Assembly (NCBI GenBank): GCA_029465975.1
Contig: CM055753.1
Location: forward strand, 5,474,133 to 5,538,132
Length of the DNA: 64,000 bases
Source: Dallia pectoralis
Lineage: Eukaryota > Chordata > Actinopteri > Esociformes > Umbridae
Direction of reading: 5' to 3'
The position numbers were made by a program, and so were the translations under genes. Within the stretch, counting starts at the first letter, position 1, and the number at the start of each line of letters is the position of its first letter. Below are positions 23,301 through 38,415 of the stretch, in pieces. Below the pieces are notes generated by a model. The model saw only the letters and a list, made by a program, of their open reading frames with translations. It had not been told where the DNA came from and made no database searches.

Positions 23301-25027
23301 ACTCCATCTGGCCAATTGGTATAGAAGCCGGTACCCTCCAGATGAAGTGCAAAGCACGCTCCGCTACTTTAAAGTGCAGGAACTATTTCACTCCGTACGA
23401 GCTGAGGCCCAGCAGAGGTGAGATTTGTCCCTGACGATGTGGCCCGTAAGCCATTCTCCCAGAGCAGATGATCACTGTGTCAGTGTGACTAGATTTGATT
23501 AGCTGTGGGAGTGTGTCCATTGGCTCCGAACCAAATGGACCTTGGTTCCCCCGCTGCCCAAGTCCATTCCATCACAGGGTCGCTTTGGGAACTTATTATT
23601 TCTTTTCGGGAAACGGATTGGTTTCGATTGTGTGTGTGTGTGTGTGCGTACGAGGAGACCAACACAACGTAAGCCGTGTTGTGAGCGTAACGTATGCCTT
23701 TACCGAAACCACATAGAAACAGAACGTGAAATTGACCGTGACTTACGCACAACGTTTCGCTTGTCCTCAGGTTCATGCCTCGAGTTTAGTCGGGGAAAAC
23801 AAAAACAAACAAAGGACCGAAGACACATCCAAAACGCTGTGCTGCCATACTAACATGCCGGAAACAGTCACAGATATTTACATCCTAAATAACACCATAT
23901 TCCCGGAAGTAAGCATTTGTTTGGTTCCACGGCCACATTGTGCTATAGTCGAAGAAATAGTGCGTTAAATATCAGGGAATATGGTGCCGTTTTTGGAATA
24001 CAGCAGTATAACTCATTCTACTAAACGGACGTTCACGGTCGGACTGATGTGGTCCATGGAACACACTCACAGCCTGACATCTGCCAGGTTAAATCCCGGT
24101 CACTCCGTGGCGGCCATATTTAATCCATTAAAGGAAAACGTTTGATTGAATATGGTCACACCGAATACCATGCCGAACGCCATGCACACGGAAACACCAC
24201 CACAGGACCGCGAGCTGTCACTACTGACCCACGACTAACGTGTGTTCTGACGGAACATCTGTAGGAAACCGAAGCATTTTTTCACGGAGAACTTACATTT
24301 TCGTCTCGAATTAAAGGAAGGATTTCGGACTAGGTTTGTTCCCAGGTACCGACACTACTAGGGGGGTATTCGTTATCACCGTTATCCTGTCGTTGTTTAC
24401 TCGTTCGGGTTTTAGGCTGGGCATCTATATATTACGGGGCCATACAGCATGTTGTACCTTATCTCTATTGGGCTGTTAACTAAATAAATACTGGTAAACT
24501 GAAACGTTTGAACTCCGTGAGTGTTTGAGTCTGAGTTTCGGAGTTCGATGTGCGCGTGATGTTAGGACCGGGTCAGGAGTGACGGTTGGTTCTGGGAGAG
24601 TCGGGTTGTTGGCAGACTTACACGGGTGTCCTCTCTCTGCAAGGATGGAGGTGAAAGGAACCACGACTGTTAATTTTACATCCACAGTGGCGCGCAAAGC
24701 ACAATAACACACACACCCACCCCACACACACACACACACACACACACACAGTCCTATTCTATTGACGGGAACATTGTGACACAGAAACCACTCAAGGGAG
24801 GCATTGCCCTGCTGAGCCAATGAAAGGCAAATCTTTCACATTGGAGAGATCTCATTGGATGGAATCAGTTTGATTGACACGGTTAGCTTGCCCCCCCCTT
24901 CCCCCGGTGATTGAATTGTGAGACTTCATCTCGTCTGCCATCGTCACATTTACATTCAGTCTAGCAGAACCTCTGCTCTGTTCTCCCACTGTGCAACACT
25001 GACAGCATGTTAATATAAACGAGTGTT

Positions 25028-25066
<39 letters not shown>

Positions 25067-25393
25067 CGGAGAGAGAGAGAGAGAGAGACAGAGGGAGAGA
25101 CGGAGACAGAGAGAGAGATGAAAAGAAGGAAAGCTAGAGAGAGGAAGAGAAGGAGAGAATTATAGGGGAGAGAGTGAGAAAGAGCAAGAGAGGAGGGGGA
25201 ACGAAAAAAGGACGAGGGGAAAAGATACAAAGAGAGAGAAAAAGGAAAAATACAAAGAGATGAAAAGAGAGAGATGTGTGAGAGGGAGAGGATGAAAAAC
25301 CCTACCTGTTTGACAGGCGAGGTCCACATCTTTTTCAAAGTCCGACTGAGAGAAGGCATGGGGAAGAAGAGAGACAGTTAGAAAAGCAGAGTT

Positions 25394-25424
<31 letters not shown>

Positions 25425-26675
25425 GTGTGTGTGTGCGTGTCTGCGTGTGTGTATAAAAGGATACCATGCCATCGAAGTATCATCGGGATTCAGAACAACA
25501 CAAACATCCTATAAGCTAAACGTGATATTTGTGATCAAAATGTCACTATACTCCACGGTGATTCCAAGCAAACCCAGAAATCAGGTGAAAGCAGCACGAA
25601 CGACTTCAGATGAGAAGGTGGTTTTCAAATACGGAAATAACATCACATGGACAACACGCCAACATAGCACGTCTGATGGCGCTCCAGCGCTAGGCTACAC
25701 CTATCTGATGGCGCTCCAGCGCTAGGCTACACCTATCTGACAGAGCTCCAGCGCTAGGCTACACCTATCTGGCAAAGCTCCAGTAGTTTCTTTGCCACCT
25801 CTCGTGCTTTTCCCCGTCACTGAATCGATCCGGGGATTATTTGAAGCTCCAATCAGCTACAGTCGACCGCAGATCCATTATTGTGTCTTCCGCGGCGACC
25901 AGCGCCAACTCTCTCCGCGGGGCTTTACCTCTCAACTAAACAGCGATCTCTACCAGATGCGCGCGGCTATCGCTGCCTTCAGCTGGGTTTTCGCTACCTC
26001 AAGAGACTTTCCCTTGAACTCTGAACCAATGACATTTGGCAGAAGAATAACCGGCCCGAACGACACGGCACAAAGGGACTGTTTGGATTGAACTAGGGGG
26101 TTTCAGTGAGCCTTTCCAAAACAGCCCGCGTTCAAACCTCCCGCGGAATCCGACGTGAGAGTGAACGAACGCATTGTCACATTTCCATGCGGACATGGGT
26201 CACTTCCCTATACTTCCTCTCCACGCGACCGCGCTGTTCAGACCTGCGTCCTCCACGGACAACGCACCTTCGTTGAACTATTAGGCATTTTCGGCACGCC
26301 ACCGAGAGGCCGGGAGATTGCGAAGAAAACGGCACAGAGCGGGGGACCGAGAGAAGGGTGGCGGAGATATGGAGAAAGTGATGGGAGGAGGAGTGGAGGC
26401 ACAGGCCCCGGGAGAGTAGAAGAGGAATGGGGAGGTTGGGAAAGGAAGACAGAATGAGATGTGAAGTGACAAAAAGAGAATTCCCAATGTAAAGGGGTGA
26501 AAATGATCACAGACTCTCTAAAGAATCACACAGCCTCGGAAATGCTCTCACCTAATCTTACAAATAACGATATAGATCGTTTGATCTCACTTCATCTCTT
26601 TTGCATTTCAGCGTTTCTGTTTATGCACACACACACTCACACACTCACACACTCACACACTCACACACTCACACA

Positions 26676-26769
<94 letters not shown>

Positions 26770-29700
26770 GCAAATCAAGGTTTACTGCTGGCATTTCGAT
26801 TGTTCAGATGTCATTGTGAAGGTCATTTATATCAGGTCTTTCAGCCAACAATTGAACCCTATTTAGCACAAGACAGTTCTGATTCACGTAGACCGAATTA
26901 TGATGAGAGCAAATGCAAGAATGCAGCAACATTTAATCACCAAATCTCATTTGAAAAGACATTGATCTTCACCTAAACACACCATCATGAACCATAAACC
27001 ACATGTGATGACCTAAACACACCATCATGAACCATAAACCACATGTGATGATCTAAACACACCATCATGAACCATGAACCACATGTGATGATCTAAACAC
27101 ACCATCATGAACCATAAACCACATGTGATGACCTAAACACACCATCATAAACCATAAACCACGTGTGATGACCTAAACACACCATCATGAACCATAAACC
27201 ACATGTGATGATCTAAACACACCATCATGAACCATAAACCACATGTGATGATCTAAACACACCATCATAAACCATAAACCACGTGTGATGATCGAAACAC
27301 ACCATCATGAACCATAAACCACGTGTGATGACCTAAACACACCATCATGAACCATGAACCACGTGTGATGACCTAAACACACCATCATGAACCATGAACC
27401 ACATGTGATCTAAACACACCATCATGAACCATAAACCACGTGTGATGACCTAAACACACCATCATGAACCATGAACCACGTGTGATGACCTAAACACACC
27501 ATCATGAACCATGAACCACATGTGATCTAAACACACCATCATGAACCATAAACCACGTGTGATGACCTAAACACACCATCATGAACCATAAACAACGTGG
27601 AACGTGTTGCCCCGACATACAGAACGCGGTCTGAAGCAATGTTCTGGCGCTAATCTACTTGGAAGTACAGCGGTTCCCAAACCTTGCCCCGATGGACTAT
27701 AACACGAGATTATTTGTTGTGTTTTCAAAAATAATAGCATATGAAATAAATTGAGAGCAATTTCCTAGGGCACCAGAGGGTTACATCCAGAGCTTGGGAA
27801 CCAGGGCTGTAAACCCAGTAGCTAATGTACTGTGGTGACACATGACTAATGTAATGCTACATACTGTGAAGACTCATTTTGCACTCAACACTGATCTACT
27901 ACGGTGGACGACAGACACACAGTCTCCATGCACGATGTTCAACGTACTGATTTGCTGTTGGGATGGTCGTGGACGTGGTTATGGGCGTAGTTGAGGGTGT
28001 GGTTGTGGGCGTGGTTAAGCGTGAGCTTTAGGGCGTGGCTGAGGGTGTGGTTATGGGTGTGGTTGAGCGTGCGGTTATGGGCATGGTTGAGGATGTGGTT
28101 ATCGGCTTGGTTGAAAGTGTGGTTTTGGACGTGGTTGAGGGTGTGGTTTTGGGCGTGGTTGAGGGTGGGGTTGTGGGCGGGGCCGGGGTTTTGGGCGTGG
28201 TTTAGGGTGTGGTCCGGCGCGTGTTTGAGGGTGTGATTATAGGCGTGGTTTGGAGCGTGGTTGTGGGTGCGGTTTTGGCCGTGGTTCGTGTGATTGTTTT
28301 GGGAGAGGCCGTGGTAAGAGCCGCGCTGGCAGCCCTGCTGGCAGCCGTGTTGGCAGCCCCGATGAGAGTGGCACAGTGGCAGGCATGATGACGAATGGCA
28401 TGACGAAGAATGGCATGATGAGGAGGAACAGGGCGAAGAGTTCGTCCCGGCGTTGTGGTGCAGAGATCCACACCGCTGGCCACAATACGAGACGTTCTGA
28501 CACTTCTGATGCAGGGAGGAAAGAAGAGGACACAGGGAACGGACGGGAACACAGTCAAATGGATTAGAAACGTGAGATGGAGGGGTAGAAAACATGTGAC
28601 GCCACAGGTTGATATGAAGGAAAAATGAGAGAAAGGCAGAAGGTGCACAGTGCGAGTGAAGTGAGAAGGGAAAAAAAAACATGAACGACCTAATCTCTGT
28701 GTCGAGCCTAAACACCGAACTATAGTCAAGGATAGTTGGTCAGTTACCTGATTGGCGCGTGTGTCCGAACCTGTTAGGTTAGAACAAAGCCTCCCACCCC
28801 TCTCTCTCCGTAAAAAATAACGAGCAGTTTTAGGGGGTCAGTCGAAATTCACACTCGAAATTCAAAAGATTCGACGCCTGAGACACGGATTCATCCGAAA
28901 CGACCGAAATGCACACCGCTCGTTATCTCACAGAGACAGATCCGTTATTCCGGGAGAGATCCATCACCTGTGTTCAACGCGTCGGCTGTGGAAGTCAAAT
29001 CAAGTCGGCGGGAACAACCTGACAACGGCACAATAAACTAAACACAGGAACGCAATGGGAGCGCTTGATTGGTGGGTCGCCGTCTGTCTGTGTCTAGTTG
29101 TAATTGAGAAGGCACTCAGGCGTAACGCAGTGTGACGATATAGTCCCATCGCCGCGTCGTCCTGTTTCCTCACGTCAACTTTAACGATCAAGGGCCCCCT
29201 TCTGACTACAGCGGCTGGAATGAAGTGCTCCCGGGCTTTTGATCACCTACAGCCAGTTTTAGTAGATTACATTCGGATTACATCTTTGGAGAACGACTGT
29301 CGGAAAGCCCTTCTGAGATTGTTTGATTTCGTAGAGTTGCTTTTGAAATTAACCCAAAGTTGTCATTAATTACTTTGAGTAGATTGAGTGGGGTTTGTCG
29401 TCTGACTGTGGATTGAACAAGTGCAGCTTGCTGTGTTTAATTGGCATGATTAGGTTTCCTTTTAACATATGAAATAGTTGTGCGATTCATTTTCCGTGGG
29501 TTAGTTTGTATTTTAACGTGGAGTTGTAGCTCGTATGAAAGGAAATGTCTGAGTGGAAACAAGTTCAGTCAAGTCTGTGTGATGAGGAATTGCCTGGAAT
29601 TAACTGGCAGACTGTAATGCTGTGGACATGTACTGCACATATTAAACACCGACCATAGTTCTGTCCTGACCGTGTGGACTGACCACAACTAGTAATACTT

Positions 29701-32700
29701 GTAAAAACTACTGCGACAATAGTAATCCTCACTTATCACTGAAATCCAGACCACTTCGAAGAGGAAAAAATAGTATGAGTTGAAAACACCAGATTTTTTC
29801 TCTCTTATGTCACATATGAGGGGGTTCAGGCTCTTCCCAAACACTCCCTCTGGGACCATTTAAAACATATTAAAATAAATGAGTGTTTGAAGAATAACAT
29901 CTAGGGGACAGCGTTGGAGCCTCGGCGACTAATGCGTTTTATTACGGATCGCAGTGACCTGGACGACATTGAGATGCGCCACGCGTCGCCGTGATTTACT
30001 TTGCTATTAGCGCGGTTTTGGACAAAGTAACCTCCTGTGTATCTTTATGTGGGATTCACTTTACGCCCGCCGGGCGCGGGGCAATTAGGGAACCTGTTGC
30101 GTTCGGACCCAACATACGAACATGGAGGACTCCGGTGGGCACGCTTCCGCTCTAAAAACACATTTATATTTCCAATGGGGCGACTCGACAATAAATCACT
30201 GAGGTCAGTCAGACTTGAGGCCTAATCCCAAATTAACAAGCGCAGGACGGTTTGTTGTCCAGGGGTTCGTTCTGGTCGGGACTAAACATAGTTATTAGAG
30301 GGCGGAATCGGAAAAAAGAAACACGGTCAAGGTTACTTCGGAATCGGCGGTACGCATTTGCGTTGTCTGCTTCCAGGAGGCGATGGAACGGCACAAACTG
30401 ATCTCGGGTCAGCCTAGGAGTGGTCCCGTGTGTATGTGACGGGATGAGATGGAACGCTATTCACCATGATCTGCACCTGTCCATTCTTGCAGGAGTCCGG
30501 CGAGTTCTCGCTGTCGTCTTTGCAGCCTCCCATACGACAGCGTACCGCATCCTGCACCTGAAATGAGTTCCAACACTGTTACACAGTAGTAACACCGTGA
30601 TGACACGGTGATGACACAGTGATGACACAGTGATGACACAGTGATGACACAGTGATGACACAGTGATGACACAGTGATGACACAGTGATGACACCGTGAT
30701 GACACAGTAATAACATAGTAATAACACAGTAATGACACCATAACAACACAGTGATGACACCATAACAACACAGTGATGACACGGTGATGACACGGTGATG
30801 ACACGGTGATGACACGGTGTTGACACGGTGATGACACGGTGTTGACACGGTGTTGACACGGTGATGACACGGTGATGACACGGTGATGACATGGAGATGA
30901 CACAATGATGACACGGTAATGACACAGTGACGACACAGTGACGACACCATAATAACACAGTAATGACACAGTGATGACACATTAATGACACAGTAATGAC
31001 ACAGTGAGGACACAGTGAGGACACAGTGAGGACACAGTGAGGACACAGTGAGGACACAGTGAGGACACAGTGAGGACACAGTGACGACACCATAATGACA
31101 CAGTGAGGACACAGTGAGGACACAGTGACGACACCATAATGACACAGTGATGACACAGTATCAACACAGTAAATCTTTGATACATGCAGCGCTGCACATG
31201 AGGTAAACACATCTACCCAAACCCTTTACCCTGATTAAACAGAGAAGGCTTCTACCACCCACCCTCAGGCAAATAGTACAAGATAAATAATTCCATACAC
31301 GTTGGTGTAGTACATGAAGTTCATGTGCTGAAATTCCCATTTGGTCAGAGGAAACACATGAACCAATTTAGAGGAGCGAAACACAATGTGGCTATTGGTG
31401 CCAAACATTTGAACTTCTCACAGAACTATATATACTATATATATATTGTAAAGGACCATTAAATCTCCCTCTCTCTGAAATGGGCCGTCACTTATACCTC
31501 CAGCCATAGAGGGCGGTGTGTTCATGGAATTCTTAGGTTTTAACAAAAGAGACCCTTGTTAAACCTGAGCTCAAAACTCTTTATCTGTTTATGTTTTGGT
31601 TTATTAATGTTTTTCAGCTGAATACGAAATGCTGACATTGTATATTTATTTTGTTTTACACGAGCGTCTGTCACTTACCACGCATGCATTTATTTTGAAG
31701 TCCGTGTAAGGAAGTGCAGTGACATGCGCTGTGTGTATGTTGGCGCACGCGATGTGGGTATGTGGGCGCACGCGCTATGTGGCGCGTCATTCTGATTAGA
31801 GCTTCCAGAGAAGTGAGATGAGTTCTCCTAACTGTTAAACGAAATGGTTTAATTCTACCTCTTAGCTCCTGGCTGATAAAGGGCACAAGGTACCGTTTTC
31901 ATTTTGTGTTGTATGCTACATTTTGAGACTAAAGTGTTTGTTTAGTTCTCCTTTGAAGCTGTTAATGGGTCGTTAGCATTACTTTTGCACGTGTTTAAAT
32001 CACTGATGTTACTACAGTGTGTGATTGAGTGTTACTGTTACATGCAAAACACAGTGTATTGTAAATAGTGTCTGACAGATTGTTTACAGGAAATTAAGCC
32101 TTTATGTGGTCATCTAATATATTTTAGGTGTTTTCTCTCTGAATTGAAATTGGCAGCTATACTAAGTAATTCATAGCTGTGTCATTTAGTCAATTTAACA
32201 CTTTAATAGGAGATTGATGTAATTAAAACAATAAGACAAGGTTATTACATTACTCTGCACACTAGAACTTGAATTGTCACACTATTTGCTAGACAATTGA
32301 ATTGTATGTGTGTGTTCTCATATATTTGCTATGGACGTATGATTTACAGTGAGAGTCTAATATTTGTTTATTTACTTCCATTTAGCTCTTACGGTGTTTT
32401 TGGAAATAAAATCATTTTTGAACATCAGTCCCTGAGAGTACCCTGCATCTCTTCAGCCGGGAATGCTACATATATATATATATAAACAGAATACTATATC
32501 ACCGTGAATTCCTGGGAAAATAAAGAAGTGTCTCTCCTTCAAAGGTGGGAATACTAGGACATCAGAAAGCCTTTTTCGAGTGACTGTTTGGATTGTGCCG
32601 AGCCAAAGTGTTAAGTTTCTTATATTGTTTTGTGAAAAAAAATTTGGGGACTTTCCTGGGAGACAATACTGAACACCCTGGTATTTATTTGATGAGAAAA

Positions 32701-35700
32701 ACTAACATGCTATTTTGCTTTTATCGACGACTCTATGAATGTTTAATATGATAATGTATAATGAGTTTTAAAATGACTGTTTAATTAGAGACACTGGCTT
32801 AGTGCACTTTTATGACCTAGTATTTACTGGGAAAAGACAATATTGTTTGCAAGTATTTAAAAGAACTGTACGCTCTGATAAAATACCTGCAGTAATGAAC
32901 GAGAAAAGATGGATTTAAACACGTAATAAAGACATCGTAAGCAAAATACTTGCAGGTAGGCACACTGACACAGGGTATACAGACACAGGGTACACAGACA
33001 CAGGATATACAGACACAGGGTATACAGACACAGGGTATACAGACACAGGGCACACTGACACAGGGCACACTGACACAGGGCACACTGACACAGGGCACAC
33101 TGACACAGGGCACACAGACCCAGAATATACAGACACAGGGTATACAGACACAGGGCACACAGACACAGGGCACACAGACACAGGGCACACAGACACAGGG
33201 CACACAGACACAGGGCACACAGACACAGGGTATACAGACACAGGGTATACAGACACAGGGCACACAGGCCAGTTGTATCTAGCCAGACAGCCTGTCTACT
33301 GAGGGCAGTGGATGGAGGATGAGACTATTAAATCAATACAGTATATAGTATATATACATACAGTATATGAGAGGTAACTGACACCAGAGATATTCAGATA
33401 TGACACCATTAGCTCTTCACTGATACAGTCATTAGGTGACCTAAAGCATGTGAGGTTTCAATACTACTTCAGATACCCACATGCACTTCCTGAATCTTTA
33501 CTGTTAACTCCCAGGGTTTGTGGCCAACGTTCTTGTCAAACACATACTTGTACAGAATATGAGCATTCTGCAAAGCACTCTATTATATATAAAAATGTTA
33601 TTTTGCCAGGCTAGTATATTAACGAACTAATAATTATAATTTCCAATAATGACCAGGCAAAAGGAAAGATATCTCCTGTAAGAAACACACATGACACAGT
33701 GACCACAATAACATGACACACAGTGACCACAATAACATGACACACAGTGACCACAATAACATGACACAGTGTGACCACAATAACATGACACAGTGTGACC
33801 ACCATAACATGACACAGTGTGACCACAATAACATGACACAGAGTGACCACAATAACATGACACAGTGTGACCACAATAACATGACACAGTGTGACCACAA
33901 TAACATGACACAGTGTGACCACAATAACATGACACAGTGTGACCACAATAACATGACACAGTGTGACCACAATAACATGACACACTGTGACCACAATAAC
34001 ATGACACACTGTGACCACAATAACATGACACACTGTAACTACCCTTGCCGTACTATCTAAAACAACACGACAAACTGTGACCAAGACAACAATGTGTTTA
34101 CAACCACCGGACCGAAGCCAAGTTAAACACTTTTTTTATTCTTCATTTCATTCAATGTTTAATTATTGTCCTGTGGGGGTGTAGCTAGTTTAAGTTCAGC
34201 TTGATTTTAATATTTGATTTGATTCTGGTCTCTGGTGTTTGCCTCAATAAACCATGTGCATCTGTAATCTGTGTCCTTCCATCCTTCCATGATATCCAGA
34301 CAGACAACCTGACATTCATCTGAGAGGACGAGTGGAACGACAAAATATGATCCTGTGAGTTAGAATCTGAGAAAGGAATACAGAAGTGACCCGCAGTGCC
34401 AAAGAAAAGCCATCTTCAATCACAGCGGGTGAGTGTCTGTGTGTCTGTCTGTGTGTCTGTGTGTCTGTGTGTCTGTGTGTCTGTGTGTCTGTGTGTCTGT
34501 GTGTCTGTGTGGCTGTGTGTCTGTGTGGCTGTGTGGCTGTGTGTCTGTGTGTCTGTGTGTCTGTGTGTCTGTGTCTGTGTGTCTGTGTCTGTGTGTCTGT
34601 GTGTCTGCATTTTGGATCAGAGCAGAGGCTGTGTCAGATGAATAGTGCTTTCACTGGGTTTTTGCCTTCGTCTCTCTCTCCCTCCCTTCCTCTCCCTCTC
34701 TCTCTCTCTCTCTCTCTCCCTCCCTTCCTCTCCCTCTCTCTCCCCCCTCTATCTGTACTCTCTCCACTCTCCTTTGCTGCTGGGTGTGTTGACTCTCAGG
34801 AGGCTGAGTGATTCTCATTTCAAAGGCAAATGGGTTTAATATGGATCTATACTGTACTTGCCATTTCCCCCTTTCCTCTCACACCCAAACCCTCACCCAT
34901 TCCGTCTCTCTCCCTCACCATCTGTCTCTCTCCCTCTCTTTTTTACTCACCCTCTGTCTCTCTACAGTACCTCATCCTCTGTCTCTTCCTCACCCTCTCC
35001 TTCACCCTCTGTCTCTCTACAGTACCTCATCTTCTCTCTCCCTCTCCCTCACCCTCTCTCCCTCTCCCTCACCCTCTCTCCCTCACCCTCACCCTCTCTC
35101 CCTCACCCTCTCTCCCTCACCCTCTCTCCCTCACCCTCTGTCTCTCTCCCTCTCCCTCTCTCCCTCACCCTCTGTCTCTCACCCTCAGTCACTCTCCCTC
35201 AGTCTCTGTCTCTCACCCTCTGTCTCTCTCCCTCACCCTCTGTCTCTCTCCCTCACCCTCTGTCTCTCTCCCTCACCCTCTGTCTCTCTCCCTCTCTCTC
35301 TCTCCCTCACCCTCTGTCTCTCTCCCTCACCCTCTGTCTCTCTCTCCCTCACCCTCTGTCTCTCTCCCTCACCCTCTGTCTCTCTCCCTCACCCTCAGTC
35401 TCTCTCCCTCACCCTCAGTCTCTCTCCCTCACCCTCTGTCTCTCTCCCTCACCCTCAGTCTCTCTCCCTCACCCTCAGTCTCTCTCCCTCACCCTTTTTA
35501 CTCACCCTCTGTCTCTCTACAGTACCTCATCCTCTGTCTCTTCCTCACCCTCTCCTTCACCCTCTGTCTCTCTACAGTACCTCATCTTCTCTCTCCCTAC
35601 CTCACCCTATATCTTTACCTCACCCCTGTCTACCTCACCCTGAGTTATATCCGTTCTCTGTCTCCCCCTCTGCCATATTATCACACGTATTCTACACTCC

Positions 35701-38377
35701 CTAATTTTCTCGATAAATCTTTCTCTCTCAGAGCCACAGTTTCTATAAACCGTCCATGTTCCCACTCACCGCATCTCGATCTCATTCCATTAGAATCATT
35801 TTCATCCGTCCGTGCTCTCGACCCTCCGTCTTCAACACGTCGGCACGCGTTCTTACCCTCCGATTCGCCCACACTGTGTCATTATACGAGACAGTCCCTA
35901 CATCTACACAGGTCTTTCACGGCACATCTTCCGTTTCAATCCCTCTGTCTGATTTCCACTGTCCCCAGGAAGGTCATGCCACTTCCTAGTTGAAAATAAG
36001 CTTGTGGGTAAGTCCGGTTCAACACTTGATAGGCAATTGTTTAAAGCCTTTCCCAGACGTTAGACCTTAACCATTTGGAATTGTTTCCTATTTGTTTTTC
36101 AGACTTCACTTGAAGACATTTATTCACCCGGGGAGTCACTTTATTAGCCTCTGTGGCTGTCCCATCCTTAACAACTATATTGTATGTCTCTTCTCCACTT
36201 CACTTTGTCCTGTCTCATCCACCCTTCTCCCGTTCTACACCTCTCTGTATTCTCTCTCTCATCCACTCTTCTCTTCTTATTCCAGTCATCTACATCTCTA
36301 TATTCTGTATCTTATTCCTGCCATCTACATCTCTATATTCTGTATATTATTCCTGTCATCTACATCTCTATATTCTGTATCTTATTCCTGTCCTCTACAT
36401 CTCTATATTCTGTATCTTATTCCTGTCATTTACATCTCTATATTCTGTATCTTATTCCAGTCATCTACATCTCTATATTCTGTATCTTATTCCAGTAGTC
36501 TACATCTCTATATTCTGTATCTTATTCCAGTCATCTACATCTCTATATTCTGTATCTTATTCCTGCCATCTACATCTCTATATTCTTTATCTTATTCCAG
36601 TCATCTACATCTCTATATTCTGTATCTTATTCCAGTCATCTACATCTCTATATTCTGTATCTTATTCCAGTCATCTACATCTCTATTTTCTGTATCTTAT
36701 TCCTGTCATCTACATCTCTATATTCTGTATCTTATTCCAGTCATCTACATCTCTATATTCTGTATCTTATTCCAGTAGTCTACATCTCTATATTCTGTAT
36801 CTTATTCCAGTAGTCTACATCTCTATATTCTGTATCTTATTCCAGTAGTCTACATCTCTATATTCTGTATCTTATTCCAGTAGTCTACATCTCTATATTC
36901 TGTATCTTATTCCAGTAGTCTACATCTCTATATTCTGTATCTTATTCCAGTCATCTACATCTCTATATTCTGTATCTTATTCCTGCCATCTACATCTCTA
37001 TATTCTGTATATTATTCCTGTCATCTACATCTCTATATTCTGTATCTTATTCCTGTCCTCTACATCTCTATATTCTGTATCTTATTCCTGTCCTCTACAT
37101 CTCTATATTCTTTATCTTATTCCAGTCATCTACATCTCTATATTCTGTATCTTATTCCAGTCATCTACATCTCTATTTTCTGTATCTTATTCCAGTAGTC
37201 TACATCTCTATATTCTGTATCTTATTCCAGTAGTCTACATCTCTATATTCTGTATCTTATTCCAGTAGTCTACATCTCTATATTCTGTATCTTATTCCAG
37301 TCATCTACATCTCTATATTCTGTATCTTATTCCTGTCATCTACATCTCTATATTCTGTATCTTATTCCTGTCATCTACATCTCTATATTCTGTATCTTAT
37401 TCCAGTCATCTACATCTCTATATTCTGTATCTTATTCCAGTAGTCTACATCTCTATATTCTGTATTTTATTCCAGTAGTCTACATCTCTATATTCTGTAT
37501 CTTATTCCAGTCATCTACATCTCTATATTCTGTATCTTATTCCAGTAGTCTACATCTCTATATTCTGTATCTTATTCCAGTCATCTACATCTCTATATTC
37601 TGTATCTTATTCCAGTCATCTACATCTCTATATTCTGTATCTTATTCCTGTCATCTACATCTCTATATTCTGTATCTTATTCCAGTCATCTACATCTCTA
37701 TATTCTGTATTTTATTCCAGTAGTCTACATCTCTATATTCTGTATCTTATTCCAGTCATCTACATCTCTATATTCTGTATCTTATTCCAGTAGTCTACAT
37801 CTCTATATTCTGTATCTTATTCCAGTCATCTACATCTCTATATTCTGTATCTTACTCCAGTAGTCTACATCTCTATATTCTGTATCTTATTCCAGTAGTC
37901 TACATCTCTATATTCTTTATCTTATTCCAGTCATCTACATCTCTATATTCTGTATCTTATTCCAGTAGTCTACATCTCTATATTCTGTATCTTATTACAG
38001 TAGTCTACATCTCTATATTCTGTATATTATTCCAGTAGTCTACATCTCTATATTCTGTATATTATTCCAGTAGTCTACATCTCTATATTCTCTATCTTAA
38101 CCCGGTCCTTCCATTCAAGCACCATCGGTTCTCTACTTATAGCCCTATATTAAGGATTAGGGTCAGTCCCAGACAGAGATTTATAAGACACACATCATTC
38201 CTTGATCTAGAAGTCTCTAATCCAGCACATTTGGGATATTGGGATATTCTTAAAACATATGGATCCGAGTACATGTGTTTGAGTATGTGCATCCTGTGTC
38301 TGTCTGTGTGTGTGTGTGTGTGTATGTGTGTGTGTGCACTCGTATGTGTGTGTGTACGAGTATGTGCATCCTGTGTC

Positions 38378-38415
<38 letters not shown>

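Larger units (their letters stand above)
25346..30464. other. adgrb2 intron, 5.1 kb
   Basis: Holds the repeats at 25395-25452, 25671-25785, 26624-26767, 26972-27597 and 27955-28300, a CpG-richer part at about 25820-26420, and a Cys/His-rich open segment at about 28300-28506 (minus) behind a plausible acceptor. The stretch 28530-30464 shows no gene, repeat or transposon that I recognise. Confidence 0.7.

Noticed and set aside
34830..35993. A 387-codon Ser/Leu/Pro-rich frame
   Set aside because: Low-complexity translation of a C/T-rich tract; two other frames are equally open.
36092..36848. Frames of about 230 codons with ILYLIPVIYISIF repeats
   Set aside because: Products of the 35-bp minisatellite.
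36272..38095. Possible CRISPR array (regular 35-bp repeats)
   Set aside because: Repeats are head-to-tail without unique spacers, and the genome is clearly a vertebrate's.
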